NCBI RefSeq assembly: GCF_003290185.1 | Contig: NZ_QNFY01000005.1 | Coordinates: 186,001 to 250,000 of the forward strand | From: Chryseobacterium lathyri | GTDB taxonomy: Bacteria > Bacteroidota > Bacteroidia > Flavobacteriales > Weeksellaceae | DNA length: 64,000 bases | Direction: 5' to 3' | Shown: positions 1-8,171 of the stretch, in pieces | How the letters are laid out: the number at the start of each line of letters is the position of its first letter | How positions within the stretch are numbered: the stretch's first letter is position 1 | Notes under the pieces: generated by a model | Databases searched by the model: none | What the model saw: the letters and a program-made list of their open reading frames with translations, nothing else | What the model was told of the DNA's origin: nothing | Position numbers and translations under genes: made by a program

Positions 1-1
1 G

Positions 2-136
2 AGAATGTTCAAAGCAACCAATACAGGTGAAGCCAACAAAACATCTTACTGGTGGATCGCTGCAATGATTCTTATCCTTTTCTTCGGATGGGAATATTTT
101 GTGAAATTGTTCAGAAAGAAAAACACAGAAGAATAG
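2..136 (+). CDS. lepB: Probable signal peptidase I (LepB), C-terminal end only
   Basis: Only the last 44 codons lie in the window; the gene runs off the left edge. The fragment has one hydrophobic segment (WWIAAMILILFFGWEYF) followed by a short basic tail, so it ends as a membrane protein. No catalytic motif is visible. The lepB call is inference from context: the next gene is a signal-peptidase-family paralogue and the one after is WbqC-like, and lepB followed by a WbqC-family gene is a common Bacteroidota arrangement. Its stop codon overlaps the likely GTG start of the next gene, which implies co-translation. Confidence 0.5.
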   Translation, partial: RMFKATNTGEANKTSYWWIAAMILILFFGWEYFVKLFRKKNTEE

Positions 137-810
137 TGTTTAAAAATAAAATATTTAATACAATACTTCTTACAGGAAGTGTCATTGTAACTCTTTTCAT
201 TATTGCAAAACTCACAGGAGTTTTGCAATATGCTTTTGTACCCGAAGCTGGAAGTGAACCAACGGTTAAAAAAAGATCATTTGTTGTGATCACTAATATC
301 CTCCCTTATGATAAAAATAAACTACTGGTCTATTATCAGAACAATACCTATGGCAAAGGAATGTATATACAACGACTGGTAGGAGTATACAAAGATAAGA
401 TTCAGATTAAGAATGGAGAATTGTATGTTAATGATATTTCAGTAGATACTCATTTAAACCTGAAGCATTCCTATAAAATAGATCGGGCTTTTGTGAATGA
501 ATTAATGATGAAGGGATTTTCAGAAAATGACTTTTTCCCATTTGATCAAAATCATTTCATTACCAATTTAAGCGATAACGAGCTTGATAATAATTTTTTT
601 TATGAAAGATTTATCAATACTGGCTCGGACCGTGATATTTTCAAAGTATATGGTAAAGACTGGAGTGCTGATAATTTTGGTCCCATTGTTATTCCAAAGG
701 GAAAGGTTTTTTTTCTTGGCGATAATCGGAATGCCAGCTTAGATTCTCGATATACAGGATTGATTAATGAAGAAGAAATAAAAGGAAGAGTTATTTATCC
801 AAAAAATTAA
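136..810 (+). CDS. Signal peptidase I (S26) family paralogue with degenerate catalytic residues
   Basis: Membrane-anchored protein of about 224 residues. One N-terminal transmembrane segment (about residues 5-25) is followed by an S26-like periplasmic domain. The C-terminal box E is well kept (GDNRNASLDSR). The box B equivalent reads AGSEPTV: aligned on PT, the usual catalytic serine position is Gly and Ser sits one place later. The box D equivalent reads MYIQRLVG, where active enzymes have a catalytic Lys at the Gln. Both halves of the Ser/Lys dyad therefore look altered. The GTG at 136 overlaps the upstream TAG; a longer in-frame reading from 52 would overlap the upstream gene heavily and is less likely. 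It may be an inactive partner of the adjacent LepB. Confidence 0.75.
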   Translation: MFKNKIFNTILLTGSVIVTLFIIAKLTGVLQYAFVPEAGSEPTVKKRSFVVITNILPYDKNKLLVYYQNNTYGKGMYIQRLVGVYKDKIQIKNGELYVNDISVDTHLNLKHSYKIDRAFVNELMMKGFSENDFFPFDQNHFITNLSDNELDNNFFYERFINTGSDRDIFKVYGKDWSADNFGPIVIPKGKVFFLGDNRNASLDSRYTGLINEEEIKGRVIYPKN

Positions 811-815
811 AAATT

Positions 816-1430
816 ATGCAGAATGTATTATTGCCGGTATTTTATATGCCACCGATTTCATGGTTTTCAGTGTTTTTAAATCCTGAGAACAAGATTATAT
901 TTGAACAGTTTGAAAATTTCCCTAAACAGACCTATAGAAACAGAACCAATATCTATGGGGCAAACGGAAAGCTCTCTCTAATAATTCCTATCAATCATAA
1001 CGGAAAAAGAGAATTTAAAGATATTGAAATCTCTTACAGGGAAGACTGGAGAAATCTGCATTGGAAATCCATTAAGACAGCCTACCAAAGCTCTCCTTAT
1101 TTTGAATATTATGAAGATAAATTCAGGAAAATATATGAACTGAAAGAGAAATTCCTCATCGATTTCAACCTTAAAGGATTAGAAGTCATACAGCAGATTC
1201 TTAAAACAGAAAAGGCACAGTCTTTGAATGAAGAATATATCAAAAATCCTGAAAGCATTAATTTTAGAGAGAAATTTTCGGCTAAACATCCTTCAGAATT
1301 TCAAATGGACGAATATTACCAGACCTTCTCTGATAAGCTGGGATTTTTGGAAGATTTATCAGTTCTGGATCTTATTTGTAACAAAGGCCCTGAATCTCTG
1401 ACTTATATAAAAAATATTAAACAATTATAA
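816..1430 (+). CDS. WbqC-family protein
   Basis: Protein of 204 residues matching the WbqC-like family. The N-terminus LLPVFYMPPISWFS is the usual start, followed by FEQFENFPKQTYRNR and REDWRNLHWKSIKTAY, both typical of the family. The family has no firmly established enzymatic activity; some members lie in polysaccharide gene clusters. It starts 5 bp after the signal-peptidase paralogue and is probably in the same transcript. No signal peptide or membrane segment is visible, so it is expected in the cytoplasm. Confidence 0.8.
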   Translation: MQNVLLPVFYMPPISWFSVFLNPENKIIFEQFENFPKQTYRNRTNIYGANGKLSLIIPINHNGKREFKDIEISYREDWRNLHWKSIKTAYQSSPYFEYYEDKFRKIYELKEKFLIDFNLKGLEVIQQILKTEKAQSLNEEYIKNPESINFREKFSAKHPSEFQMDEYYQTFSDKLGFLEDLSVLDLICNKGPESLTYIKNIKQL

Positions 1431-1521
1431 TAACATGAAATCGCCGCTAACAAAATTCTATGAAAATAAAACAATGAAAATGGCGATTGCATATGACTTA
1501 AGAAAAAATAATTATCAACAT

Positions 1522-3204
1522 ATGAAAAAGGTATTATTAGCTGCTGTTTTTCTGGCAGGCTTTAGTTTCTCATATGCTCAGGAAGCACAGGCTAAGAGCA
1601 TTGACCCGAAAGAGGATAAAGATCTGATGACTTGGTATCATAAAGATTTTTCTGCAACAAAAGTATATGGAGTAAATACGGCAAACGCATATAAATATTT
1701 AGAATCCAAAGGTCTTAAGCCTAAAACTGTTGTTGTAGGAGTTTTAGACAGTGGTGTTCAGGTTGACCATCCGGGCCTTGTAAAAAATGTATGGTCTAAT
1801 CCTAATGAAGTTCCCGGAAACGGAAAAGATGATGACGGAAACGGATATATTGATGACATACACGGCTGGAATTTTATCGGCGGTAAAAATGGTGACATCG
1901 ATATAGACAATATGGAAGTAACAAGAGTTGTTGCTAAATATAAACCTGTTTTCGAAAGTGATGATTCTGCAAAAAACAAAGCGAACCAGGCAAAAATGCC
2001 CGAAGAGTTTGCTATGTATATGAAGTCTAAAGAGCTGTTCAGCAAAAAAAGCATAGAAGCAAAACAAAACCTGCAGACCTACACTATGATCAACAGTATT
2101 ATTCCAAACATGGTAAAATTGTTGGGAGGTAAGCCTGTTACTGCAGAAACTTTACAGGGAATTAAACCTCCTACCGATCAGAAAGATGCTATTGCTCTTA
2201 ATGTTTTAGGTCAGGTTTCTCAAAGCCCTGAATTCAAAGGAAAATCTTCTGCAGAGTTCGAAAAACTAATGAAAGAGCAGATGAAGGAAGCTATCGATCA
2301 TTTTACTCCACAATCGAAACAATATGATCTGAGCTATGACCCAAGAAAAGAAATCGTTGGAGATAATTACGACGATTATTCTGAGAAAAACTATGGGAAT
2401 AATGACTATGAGGGACCAGATGCGGAACACGGAACACATGTGGCGGGAATTATTGCCGGCCTTCCTCAAGGAAAAGAAATACAGTATGGTGTAGCCTCCA
2501 AAGTAGCTAAGATCATGTCTGTAAGAACCGTTCCAAACGGAGACGAAAGAGATAAAGACGTTGCAAACGCTATCAGATATGCAGTAGATAACGGAGCAAA
2601 AGTGTTAAACATGAGTTTCGGAAAACCGGTGTCTCCAGGTAAAAATGTAGTGTGGGATGCCTTCAAATATGCTGAAGACAAGGGTGTTCTTTTAGTAAAA
2701 GCAGCGGGTAATGAAAACGAAGATGTAGCCGAACACCTTGCTTTCCCTACCAATTTTAAAAATGTTGCAGATGAAAAACCGTTTGTGAATAACGTGCTGG
2801 TTGTGGGAGCAAGTACCAACAGAAATAACGAACTTAGAGCAGATTTCTCTAACTACAATAAGAAAATGGTAAATGTTTTCGCACCGGGGGAAGAAATTTA
2901 TTCTACAGTTCCTAAAAACGAATACAAATATCTTCAGGGAACTTCTATGGCATCCCCGGTAGTAGCCGGAGCTGCAGCAGTACTACTTGCTTATATGCCT
3001 AATCTGAAGCCATACCAGATAATTGAAGCATTGGTAAAAAGCAGTAATCCTAATGCGGATAACAAATTTCCTGAATATTCTCAGGCCGGAGGTGTTATAG
3101 ATCTTCAAAAGGCCGCAGAATATGCCTATACCAATTTCTACAACGGAAAATCTTCAAGCAGCAATAAGCCTACGAAATCCGTAAAAAAGGCTGTTAAAAA
3201 ATAG
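1522..3204 (+). CDS. Secreted S8-family serine peptidase (subtilase)
   Basis: Exported subtilisin-like protease of 560 residues. The ATG at 1522 is chosen because it opens a clean signal peptide (MKKVLLAAVFLAGFSFSYAQ); the in-frame ATG at 1435 would put 29 non-signal residues in front. The catalytic triad is visible: Asp76 (VLDSGV), His303 (HGTHVAG) and Ser475 (GTSMASP). About 225 residues separate Asp and His, far more than in subtilisin; the insert contains an acidic Asp/Asn-rich stretch (GKDDDGNGYIDD) that may bind calcium. The C-terminus is a short Ser/Lys-rich tail without a recognisable type IX sorting domain. A strong terminator follows. Confidence 0.9.
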   Translation: MKKVLLAAVFLAGFSFSYAQEAQAKSIDPKEDKDLMTWYHKDFSATKVYGVNTANAYKYLESKGLKPKTVVVGVLDSGVQVDHPGLVKNVWSNPNEVPGNGKDDDGNGYIDDIHGWNFIGGKNGDIDIDNMEVTRVVAKYKPVFESDDSAKNKANQAKMPEEFAMYMKSKELFSKKSIEAKQNLQTYTMINSIIPNMVKLLGGKPVTAETLQGIKPPTDQKDAIALNVLGQVSQSPEFKGKSSAEFEKLMKEQMKEAIDHFTPQSKQYDLSYDPRKEIVGDNYDDYSEKNYGNNDYEGPDAEHGTHVAGIIAGLPQGKEIQYGVASKVAKIMSVRTVPNGDERDKDVANAIRYAVDNGAKVLNMSFGKPVSPGKNVVWDAFKYAEDKGVLLVKAAGNENEDVAEHLAFPTNFKNVADEKPFVNNVLVVGASTNRNNELRADFSNYNKKMVNVFAPGEEIYSTVPKNEYKYLQGTSMASPVVAGAAAVLLAYMPNLKPYQIIEALVKSSNPNADNKFPEYSQAGGVIDLQKAAEYAYTNFYNGKSSSSNKPTKSVKKAVKK

Positions 3205-3237
3205 TATATCTTCCTGTATATAAGGAGAAAACATTTA

Positions 3238-3268
3238 AAGTCCGAAAATTTCGGACTTTTTTTATTTT
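3238..3268 (+). terminator. Rho-independent terminator after the subtilase
   Basis: Perfect hairpin with arms AAAGTCCGAAA and TTTCGGACTTT, followed by a run of T. It begins about 33 bp after the subtilase stop. Confidence 0.85.
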
Positions 3269-3329
3269 TATCTTTCAATTTGGCACGGTTTTTTGTAACT
3301 TTATAAATAACAAAATAATAAACAACAAA

Positions 3330-3821
3330 ATGAAAAAGTTACTACTTGCAGGGATGATTGGAACATCACTTTTTGCAGTGTCTTGTTCCTCAGTGAAAAA
3401 AGCAGAAACATCACAAAACCAGAGAGTCGAATACTTAAAATTAAAAGGCGACTGGCAGATTGTTAGCGTGGACTATGAAAAAGGGTTTAAAATCAAGCCT
3501 TTTGACGAAGGTGCAGATGCCCAGTGTTTTGTAGGAAGTCATTGGAGATTAATTCCCAATAACTACACCGGTGCCTATACTTTAAACGGAGGTGGAGCTT
3601 GTCCAAGCCTTACACGTCCAATTAAATTTGAAGTAAAAGACGGCAATACTTTCTTGTTTAAAAAAATCGCTGAGGGAACTAAAGCTAAAGAAAATACTGT
3701 AGGATACTCTTTAACGATTACTAACCAGTCTACAGATCAGTTTTCACTTGTACAAAGCGTTCCGTTTGATGGAAGCACAGTACAGGTTGTTTACAACTTC
3801 CAGAGAACAGGAATGAAATAA
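3330..3821 (+). CDS. Lipocalin-like lipoprotein
   Basis: Lipoprotein of 163 residues. The signal peptide ends in the lipobox-like LFAVSC at Cys19. The mature part starts LKGDWQIVSVDY and has the small beta-barrel pattern of lipocalin-like Bacteroidota lipoproteins (GDW near the start, alternating beta strands, two further Cys in DAQCFVG and GGACPS). It probably sits in the periplasm or outer membrane; the ligand is unknown. It lies 24 bp upstream of the OmpA-family lipoprotein and may be co-transcribed with it. Confidence 0.75.
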   Translation: MKKLLLAGMIGTSLFAVSCSSVKKAETSQNQRVEYLKLKGDWQIVSVDYEKGFKIKPFDEGADAQCFVGSHWRLIPNNYTGAYTLNGGGACPSLTRPIKFEVKDGNTFLFKKIAEGTKAKENTVGYSLTITNQSTDQFSLVQSVPFDGSTVQVVYNFQRTGMK

Positions 3822-3845
3822 TTATCAATATAAAAGATTAAAAAA

Positions 3846-4535
3846 ATGAAATTTAATAAAACATATATAGGAGCTCTTTTCTTATCATCAGCATTATTGC
3901 TAACAAGCTGTGAAGCTGTTCAGAATTCTAATCATCAGCAGAGAGGTACAGCAGTAGGTGCTGCTTCAGGAGCTGTGATCGGAGGTATTCTGGGAAATAA
4001 TGTGGGAAGTGGTAAAAACTCGGCATTAGGAGCAGTATTAGGAGGTATTATCGGTGGTGTTGCTGGTAACGTAATCGGTAATAAAATGGATAAGCAGGCT
4101 AAGCAGATTAAGGAAACTTTACCTGGAGCTGAAGTAGAAAGAGTAGGTGACGGTATTAAAATTACCATGAATGAAAGCATTGTTAACTTTGCTTTTGACT
4201 CTTCAAATTTAACTTCTATTGCTCAGGCCAACCTTGATAAGTTAGCTACAGTTCTTGTAGATAATCCAGATACTAATATCAATATCTACGGTCACACAGA
4301 CAGCAAAGGTGCAGATGCTTACAACCTTTCTCTTTCTCAAAGAAGAGCAGACGCTGTAAAAGCTTATTTGTCAGGAAAAGGAATTGCTTCCAGCAGAATG
4401 TTTACAAAAGGTGAAGGAGAGTCTATGCCGGTGGCTACCAACGATACAGACGAAGGAAGAGCTAAAAACAGAAGAGTGGAGTTTGCCATTACAGCTAACG
4501 AGAAAATGATTAATGACGCCAAGCAAGGGCAGTAA
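3846..4535 (+). CDS. OmpA-family lipoprotein with glycine-zipper segment
   Basis: Protein of 229 residues. The lipobox is LLLTSC (Cys22). Residues about 35-80 form a Gly/Ala-rich glycine-zipper membrane segment. Residues about 110-215 are an OmpA-like peptidoglycan-binding domain with NFAFDSSNLT, IYGHTDSKG, LSQRRADAVKAYL and GRAKNRRVEF. The protein should anchor the outer membrane to peptidoglycan. The architecture matches the YiaD type of OmpA lipoprotein. A terminator follows at 4566. Confidence 0.88.
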   Translation: MKFNKTYIGALFLSSALLLTSCEAVQNSNHQQRGTAVGAASGAVIGGILGNNVGSGKNSALGAVLGGIIGGVAGNVIGNKMDKQAKQIKETLPGAEVERVGDGIKITMNESIVNFAFDSSNLTSIAQANLDKLATVLVDNPDTNINIYGHTDSKGADAYNLSLSQRRADAVKAYLSGKGIASSRMFTKGEGESMPVATNDTDEGRAKNRRVEFAITANEKMINDAKQGQ

Positions 4536-4565
4536 TTAATTTAATTATATAAATATTTTCGTAAA

Positions 4566-4588
4566 AGACCGCCTCGGCGGTTTTTTTT
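4566..4588 (+). terminator. Rho-independent terminator after the OmpA lipoprotein
   Basis: GC-rich hairpin ACCGCC/GGCGGT followed by a run of eight T, about 30 bp after the stop codon. Confidence 0.85.
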
Positions 4589-4618
4589 GTATTTTTATGG
4601 TGTAAATTTTGAAATCAC

Positions 4619-4626
4619 TATTTTTG
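4619..4626 (+). promoter_or_regulatory. Candidate -7 box for the arabinose-lipid operon
   Basis: TATTTTTG matches the Bacteroidota -7 consensus TAnnTTTG and lies 17 bp before the first start codon of the operon. No good TTTG -33 box is seen at the usual spacing. Confidence 0.4.
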
Positions 4627-4643
4627 TAACCGAAATAGCATAA

Positions 4644-5531
4644 ATGAAGAAATACTTTAAACTTCTCCGTGTAGAACAATGGGTGAAAAACCTGTTTGTT
4701 TTCGTCCCTCTGTTTTTTTCCGGAAATATTACCAATCTAGACCTACTTAATAAAAGTATTTTTGCATTTATTATTTTTTCCCTTGCAGCAAGTGTAGTCT
4801 ATATTCTGAATGACTATAATGATATTGAGGCAGACAGAAAGCATCCTGAGAAAAGAAGGCGGCCTCTGGCAAGCGGAGCTGTTTCTAAAGCCAAAGCTTT
4901 GGGAATCCTTACAGCACTTATGATCGTTGATGTTGCTCTTGTGTTTCTTGCAAGGTTTTATTTCCACGAACCCCTATGGAAATTCGCTATAATCATTGGA
5001 CTTTATATTGCAGTCAATCTTGCCTATACCTTTAAACTTAAGCATGTTCCGATCATTGATATTTTTATTATCGCTTTAGGCTTTGTGCTGAGGGTTTTAG
5101 CTGGCGGTTATATTACAGAAATAGGTATTTCCCAGTGGGCGATCTTACTAACTTTTGTCTTGGCATTGGTTTTAGCGATTGGAAAAAGAAGAGGAGAACT
5201 TATTAATGCTCAGGTTTCCGGAAAAACAAGGAAAGCACTGGACGGGTATAATGTACAGTTTGCAGATATTGCGCTGTCCATTTCAGTTACATTAGCCATT
5301 GTCTGCTATCTCATGTTTACCCTTTCGCCTGAAGTTCAGGCACGGTTTCATGAGAGAGTTTTTTATACCGTCATATTTGTAGTCTTTGCTTTTTTAAGAT
5401 ATCTTCAGCAGACATTAGTATATAACAGAACAGAATCTCCTACAAAAATTGTGTACAGAGACCGATATATCCAGATCACTTTAATACTTTGGGTAGCGGC
5501 ATTCTTAATCCAGATTTATTTTAAAAAATGA
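4644..5531 (+). CDS. UbiA-type decaprenyl-phosphate phosphoribosyltransferase
   Basis: Polytopic membrane enzyme of 295 residues in the UbiA superfamily. The N-terminus (LLRVEQWVKNLFVFVPLFF) and the first Asp-rich motif NDYNDIEADRKHPEKRRRP are characteristic of the subgroup that transfers 5-phosphoribose from PRPP to polyprenyl phosphate (Rv3806c/DPPR synthase type) rather than quinone prenyltransferases. A second polar loop (LKHVPIIDIFIIALGFVLR) follows. Its role would be to make polyprenylphosphoryl-5-phosphoribose, the first step to lipid-linked D-arabinose. Its stop overlaps the next ATG by 4 bp (ATGA), and the next two genes match the following oxidase and reductase, which strongly supports this function. 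Confidence 0.85.
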   Translation: MKKYFKLLRVEQWVKNLFVFVPLFFSGNITNLDLLNKSIFAFIIFSLAASVVYILNDYNDIEADRKHPEKRRRPLASGAVSKAKALGILTALMIVDVALVFLARFYFHEPLWKFAIIIGLYIAVNLAYTFKLKHVPIIDIFIIALGFVLRVLAGGYITEIGISQWAILLTFVLALVLAIGKRRGELINAQVSGKTRKALDGYNVQFADIALSISVTLAIVCYLMFTLSPEVQARFHERVFYTVIFVVFAFLRYLQQTLVYNRTESPTKIVYRDRYIQITLILWVAAFLIQIYFKK

Positions 5532-6847
5532 AGCCGAATTTCATACAGAAAGTTACAAACTGGGGCAACTTCCCGGTAGTAGAAAAAGAAATGAGATCTG
5601 AGGACAGCTTCAAAAAGATAAAAGAATTTGTACTCAATCATAACGAAATTATTGCAAGAGGAAACGGAAGATGCTATGGTGATGCATCTTTGGGAGAAAC
5701 CATATTTTCTACCAAAAAATTAAATAAATTTATCAGTTTCGACCGTCTTAACGGTATTATAGAATGTGAATCCGGAGTATTGCTTTCAGATGTGCTTGAA
5801 ATTTCGGTGCCGCAGGGGTATTTTCTTTATGTAACTCCTGGCACGAAATTTATTTCAGTGGGAGGAGCTATTGCTTCCGATGTTCATGGTAAAAACCATC
5901 ATGCGGAAGGCTGTTTTTCAGAATATGTCACCGAATTTAAGCTGATGACGGAAAACGGAAATATCATTACCTGTTCCAGAGAGGAAAATTCAGATAAATT
6001 TTGGGCTACTATTGGAGGGATGGGACTTACCGGAATCATTCTTACTGTAAAATTCAAACTTAAAAATATAGAATCTGCCTATATCCGTCAGGAAAGCATA
6101 AAAGCAGAGAATCTGGACGAAATCTTCAGACTCTTTGAAGAAAGCGAAAACTGGACGTATACAGTAGCATGGATCGACTGTCTTCAGAAAGGCAAAAATT
6201 TAGGAAGAAGTATTTTAATGAGAGGCGAACACGCTTTTCAGCACGAGCTTCCACAAAATATGGCAAAACAGCCACTAAGACTTAAGAAAAAATTACAGCC
6301 CACAGTTCCTTTTTATTTTCCGGGCTTTGTGCTGAATGCATTAACCGTGAAGATCTTCAATCTCCTGTATTACAAAAAACAGGCAAAAAAAGAAGTTAAA
6401 TCATTCGTTGATTATGAAACATTTTTTTATCCTCTGGATGCTATCAACGATTGGAATAAGATCTACGGAAAAGCCGGCTTCATCCAGTACCAGATGGTGA
6501 TTCCGAAAGAAACAGGTAAAGAAGGAATGAAAAAGATCCTCGAAACTATTGCAGCAAGTGGGAATGGTTCGTTTCTGGCTGTCTTGAAACTTTTCGGGAA
6601 AAACAATCCGGAGGCTTATAATTCATTTCCGTTTGAAGGCTATACGCTGGCCCTGGACTTTAAGGTCAATTCAAAGCTGGAAAAACTTGTTGAGAAATTA
6701 GATAATATTGTGCAGCAGTTCGGAGGAAGGATTTATCTTACGAAAGACAGCATGAGCAGATCTTCACTCACGAATTATCTTAAAAACATTCAAAGTTCAA
6801 AATTTGTGTCATTACAGCACAAACGAATCATAAACAACAATTCATAA
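5528..6847 (+). CDS. DprE1-like FAD-dependent decaprenylphosphoryl-ribose 2'-oxidase
   Basis: Protein of 439 residues with an N-terminal FAD-binding (PCMH-type) domain: ARGNGRCYGDASLG in the pyrophosphate loop and PGTKFISVGGAIASDVHGKN. The C-terminal region matches the mycobacterial DprE1 substrate site (GYTLALDF, then FGGRIYLTKDS with the conserved Lys). The enzyme would oxidise C2' of polyprenylphosphoryl-ribose. At the position of the mycobacterial active-site cysteine hit by benzothiazinones there is Ala375. Overlaps the upstream gene by 4 bp and the downstream gene by 1 bp, so translation is coupled across all three. Confidence 0.85.
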   Translation: MKPNFIQKVTNWGNFPVVEKEMRSEDSFKKIKEFVLNHNEIIARGNGRCYGDASLGETIFSTKKLNKFISFDRLNGIIECESGVLLSDVLEISVPQGYFLYVTPGTKFISVGGAIASDVHGKNHHAEGCFSEYVTEFKLMTENGNIITCSREENSDKFWATIGGMGLTGIILTVKFKLKNIESAYIRQESIKAENLDEIFRLFEESENWTYTVAWIDCLQKGKNLGRSILMRGEHAFQHELPQNMAKQPLRLKKKLQPTVPFYFPGFVLNALTVKIFNLLYYKKQAKKEVKSFVDYETFFYPLDAINDWNKIYGKAGFIQYQMVIPKETGKEGMKKILETIAASGNGSFLAVLKLFGKNNPEAYNSFPFEGYTLALDFKVNSKLEKLVEKLDNIVQQFGGRIYLTKDSMSRSSLTNYLKNIQSSKFVSLQHKRIINNNS

Positions 6848-7572
6848 TGATAGTTCTGGGAAGTACATCTGAGGTGGCACAGGCTTTTGTTGAAAAGGCC
6901 CTGCAGGAAGGGGAAAAATTTGAAAAAATATATCTTTTCACTTCAAACAAAGAAACTACTGAAAGATTCGCGAGGCATATTGATGTAAAGTTTCTGCAGC
7001 AGTCCGAAGTAATTGAAATTGATCTGATGAAAGAGATTGATTATAATACATTTGATCATGTCAGTTCAAATGTATTATTTTGTGCTGCAGGATATTTAGG
7101 AGATGGGACCGAAGAAGGTCTTTATGATAACAGGAATACGGAAAGGATCATTAACATTAATTATTCAAAGCTGGTTCCCGTTATGAACTACTTTGCACAG
7201 AAATTTGAAAGCAGAAGATCAGGAACCATCATCGGGCTGTCATCAGTGGCAGGAGACCGCGGGAGGCAGAGTAATTTCATCTATGGGAGTGCAAAAGCGG
7301 CTTTTACAGCGTATCTTAGTGGGCTCCGTAACTATCTTTTTGAGAAAAAAGTACATGTTCTTACCATAAAACCCGGATTTATGGCTACAAAAATGACCGA
7401 AGGACTGCCTTTGAATCCGAAACTGACCGCAACACCAAAACAGGCTGCAGACTGCATTTACAATGCATTTAAAAAGCAGAAGAATGTGGCATATGTTTTG
7501 CCGATATGGAGTATTATAATGATGATTATCAGGAATATACCTGAATTTATATTTAAAAAATTAAAGCTTTAG
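6847..7572 (+). CDS. DprE2-like short-chain dehydrogenase
   Basis: SDR-family protein of 241 residues. The N-terminus IVLGSTSEVAQAF is the nucleotide-binding turn in the GxxSxxA form seen in DprE2 proteins rather than the classic TGxxxGxG. The catalytic region is SSVAGDRGRQSNFIYGSAKAA, with Ser and the YxxxK pair. The hydrophobic C-terminus (IIMMIIRNIPEFIF) may sit on the membrane. It would reduce the 2'-keto intermediate made by the preceding gene to the arabino epimer. The start overlaps the previous stop as TAATG. Confidence 0.83.
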   Translation: MIVLGSTSEVAQAFVEKALQEGEKFEKIYLFTSNKETTERFARHIDVKFLQQSEVIEIDLMKEIDYNTFDHVSSNVLFCAAGYLGDGTEEGLYDNRNTERIININYSKLVPVMNYFAQKFESRRSGTIIGLSSVAGDRGRQSNFIYGSAKAAFTAYLSGLRNYLFEKKVHVLTIKPGFMATKMTEGLPLNPKLTATPKQAADCIYNAFKKQKNVAYVLPIWSIIMMIIRNIPEFIFKKLKL

Positions 7573-7577
7573 TAAAA

Positions 7578-8165
7578 ATGAAAAAATTGTATTGTTTTGA
7601 TTTTGACGGAACCCTGACGTATAAGGATACCATGTTCATGTATCTTAAATTCTATGATTCTACAAAATTCAGGATGCAATTTTTAAGACATATTCCTCTT
7701 TTCATCCTCTTGAAACTGAAGCTTGCCGAGACCGAAAAAGTAAAGAAAAGCTTTATAGGATCTATTCTGAAAGGACAGACACAGGAAAAGATTGAGATGA
7801 AGTCCAAACAGTTTTTTGAACAGCATTATCCAAAGATTGTGAGAGAAAATGCTCTTGACTTTATAAAAAATATCGATAGGGATAATACACAGAGTTTATT
7901 GGTAACTGCTTCTCTGGATATATGGGTAAAACCTTTTGCTGAAGAACTGAAAATGGAGCTTGTATCCACCCGTGCAGAGTTTAAAAATGGTATTTTTACG
8001 GGAAATTTCATTGGCAAAAACTGCAATGGAAAAGAAAAACTTCTAAGAATAAAAGCTGAGATAAGCGACTCTAAATACGATAAAATTATTGCTTTCGGAG
8101 ATACTTCCGGGGATCGGCAGATGCTGAAATGGGCAAATGAAGGTCATTACCAATTTTTTCACTAA
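7578..8165 (+). CDS. HAD-IB family phosphatase, probable phosphoribosyl-lipid 5-phosphatase
   Basis: Protein of 195 residues. HAD motif I is FDFDGTLT, motif II lies in LLVTASLD, and motifs III/IV end in FGDTSGDRQML. It belongs to the SerB-like HAD-IB group. The D-arabinose lipid route needs removal of the 5-phosphate between the phosphoribosyltransferase and the oxidase. Mycobacteria carry a PAP2-type candidate beside those genes; here an unrelated HAD enzyme sits in that slot, 5 bp after the DprE2-like gene. The family call is firm; the substrate is inferred from context. Confidence 0.8.
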   Translation: MKKLYCFDFDGTLTYKDTMFMYLKFYDSTKFRMQFLRHIPLFILLKLKLAETEKVKKSFIGSILKGQTQEKIEMKSKQFFEQHYPKIVRENALDFIKNIDRDNTQSLLVTASLDIWVKPFAEELKMELVSTRAEFKNGIFTGNFIGKNCNGKEKLLRIKAEISDSKYDKIIAFGDTSGDRQMLKWANEGHYQFFH

Positions 8166-8171
8166 TTTTGG

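Noticed and set aside
3279..3303. TTTG...TAACTTTA considered as a promoter for the lipocalin-like lipoprotein
   Set aside because: The spacer is only 13 bp and the -7 box lacks the final G, so I did not list it.
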